Assembly: GCA_022829145.1 (NCBI GenBank)
Contig: CM040750.1
Location: forward strand, 7,656,755 to 7,720,754
Length of the DNA stretch: 64,000 nt
DNA from: Albula goreensis
Taxonomy: Eukaryota > Chordata > Actinopteri > Albuliformes > Albulidae
Direction: 5' to 3'
Part shown: positions 63,201 through 64,000 of the stretch, one piece after another
How positions within the stretch are numbered: the first letter of the stretch is position 1
Layout: each line of letters starts with the position of its first letter
The notes under the pieces: model-generated
Told to the model about the DNA's origin: nothing
Database searches by the model: none
What the model saw: only the letters and a program-made list of their open reading frames with translations
Made by a program: the position numbers and the translations under genes

Positions 63201-63716
63201 ATCCACTTCGTCTTTCTGCTTTACAGCTACGGTTGCTATTTCCACATTATCTGAACCGACATGTTTATCCCCTGACTCAACTCCTTTTTCTCCCGGACCA
63301 TCTGCTCGATCATCATAGTCGATTTTCTCGTTTAATTCTAGAAGTGAGGCTAGCCCCTCATCTTCCAGAGAAAAAACGTCCTCCCCCTTCAAATATTGCA
63401 AGATACGTCTCCTCAATATGCGAGTCGTCGCCTTTTACTTAAAGGCGCCAATTCATCGACGGTAAGAGTTAGCAGTTTCCCCTCTATCTCTGCAAACGTG
63501 TCTTCCCACACAGGCAACATTTCTTATTTTGCTTTGGCTAATGGTGGTAAAAAAAAAAAAAAAAAAATACACTCACATTCCTTTTTTAGCTCTATCGTTG
63601 TTCTTCAGCGATGTTCACAAGTTACTTCTCCCTCTACCGAGCTCCATCTTCTTTTTATTTTAGTGTAAGCAAATCCTTCCGAACTTAATTGAAACCGGGC
63701 GGAAACACCAATTTCA
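60286..63716 (-). mobile_element. Ty3/gypsy-type LTR retrotransposon (outer): Gag, protease, partial RT
   Basis: Minus-strand element with Gag starting at about 63520 and running to about 62190 through several frame breaks. It carries a Cys-rich Gag segment (CDHCYKCGSSKHWAA, about 62290-62240). The protease region follows (about 62110-61200), with the active-site triad degraded to Asp-Thr-Asp. The RT is at 60935-60516, with [16 protein letters not shown] and a YLDD catalytic motif near 60640-60624. A TGA at 60516-60518 interrupts RT, and its continuation (LLGFLGYSR) runs to about 60290. RNase H and integrase are absent in the window, cut off by the inner element. No envelope gene is seen. Confidence 0.8.
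63691..63710 (-). other. Retrotransposon primer-binding site, tRNA-Val type
   Basis: Plus-strand gaaaccgggcggaaacacca equals the last 20 bases (with CCA) of vertebrate tRNA-Val (AAC/CAC) as I recall it. On the minus strand this is a primer-binding site, 6 bases inside the LTR end and about 170 bases before Gag, which is the expected position. Confidence 0.75.
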
Positions 63717-63922
63717 TGTTACCCTCTTCAAGAAACTCACGACGTGAAGTCCGTTTTTGTTTGGTAACTGTAATAATGTTTTTTGTGTTTGTTTACAACG
63801 AAACTCGGGGCTCACAGCAAGCATGGACAAAGCTAGCCGCATACAGCACTCCTTTCCGCTTCCCTCTACTTCCCCCTTACGTACAGCTACGTGTTTTTTT
63901 AATTGTACTTCCCATGTCAACA
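63717..63922 (-). mobile_element. 206-bp 5' LTR of the outer retrotransposon
   Basis: On the minus strand the segment begins TGTTGACATGG and ends GAGGGTAACA, giving TGTT...AACA inverted termini. It lies just outside the tRNA-Val primer-binding site. No second LTR lies in the window, so the 5' boundary rests on the TG...CA rule alone. Confidence 0.55.
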
Positions 63923-64000
63923 TAAACCAGAAAAAAAAATTATCTTTACAATTAGTATGTAATTAACATCAATTTACCATACATACTAAATATATATTTC

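Overview
The window is vertebrate nuclear DNA, almost certainly from a ray-finned fish: intron-rich genes with GT-AG junctions, exons of 21-600 bases, fish-type dispersed repeats and many minisatellites. The species cannot be named from the sequence. Four protein genes can be read exon by exon. (1) A collagen VI alpha-2 type gene (col6a2-like, + strand, 3885-20710) has 28 coding exons. It encodes a signal peptide, one N-terminal von Willebrand A domain, a 332-residue Gly-X-Y helix and two C-terminal VWA domains. (2) mrpl32 (- strand, 24391-21537) is in 3 exons. (3) psma2 (+ strand, 24801-28543) is in 8 exons and encodes exactly 234 residues. (4) An ENPP1/ENPP3-family ectonucleotidase, closest to ENPP3 (- strand, 54177-30051), is in 25 exons and carries a transmembrane anchor, two somatomedin-B modules, the phosphodiesterase domain and the nuclease-like domain.

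Layout: 1-3.8 kb is upstream DNA with no gene seen. 3.9-20.7 kb is the collagen gene, with tandem arrays in introns 1, 2, 12, 26 and 28 and a hAT-like transposon inside the intron 2 array. Its 3' end faces that of mrpl32. mrpl32 and psma2 start head to head, 409 bases apart, on a shared promoter. 30.0-54.2 kb is the ENPP gene, with large minisatellites in introns 2, 10 and 21 and a mariner transposase fossil in intron 15. 54.2-58.8 kb is non-genic and includes a 145-185 bp satellite and an AT-rich short repeat. 58.85-63.9 kb holds two decayed Ty3/gypsy-type LTR retrotransposons on the - strand, one interrupting the other. The outer one keeps a 206-bp LTR and a primer-binding site matching tRNA-Val.

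Two genes carry reading-frame damage. The collagen gene lacks one base in a C run in the exon opening the C1 domain. The ENPP gene has a duplicated piece of the intron 10/exon 11 junction inserted into catalytic exon 11; this adds a stop codon, shifts the frame and displaces a metal-binding histidine. All other exon phases in both genes are compatible. These could be real lesions, haplotype variants or (for the single base) an assembly error.

The genes do not form a pathway. Collagen VI is pericellular matrix, mrpl32 a mitochondrial ribosome protein, psma2 a 20S proteasome subunit and ENPP a cell-surface nucleotide hydrolase. The mrpl32-psma2 divergent pair is also a pair in human. I found no undescribed enzymatic system. 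The most unusual structures are a minisatellite whose every unit is a 3' splice-site module (intron 1 of the collagen gene) and the junction duplication in the ENPP gene.
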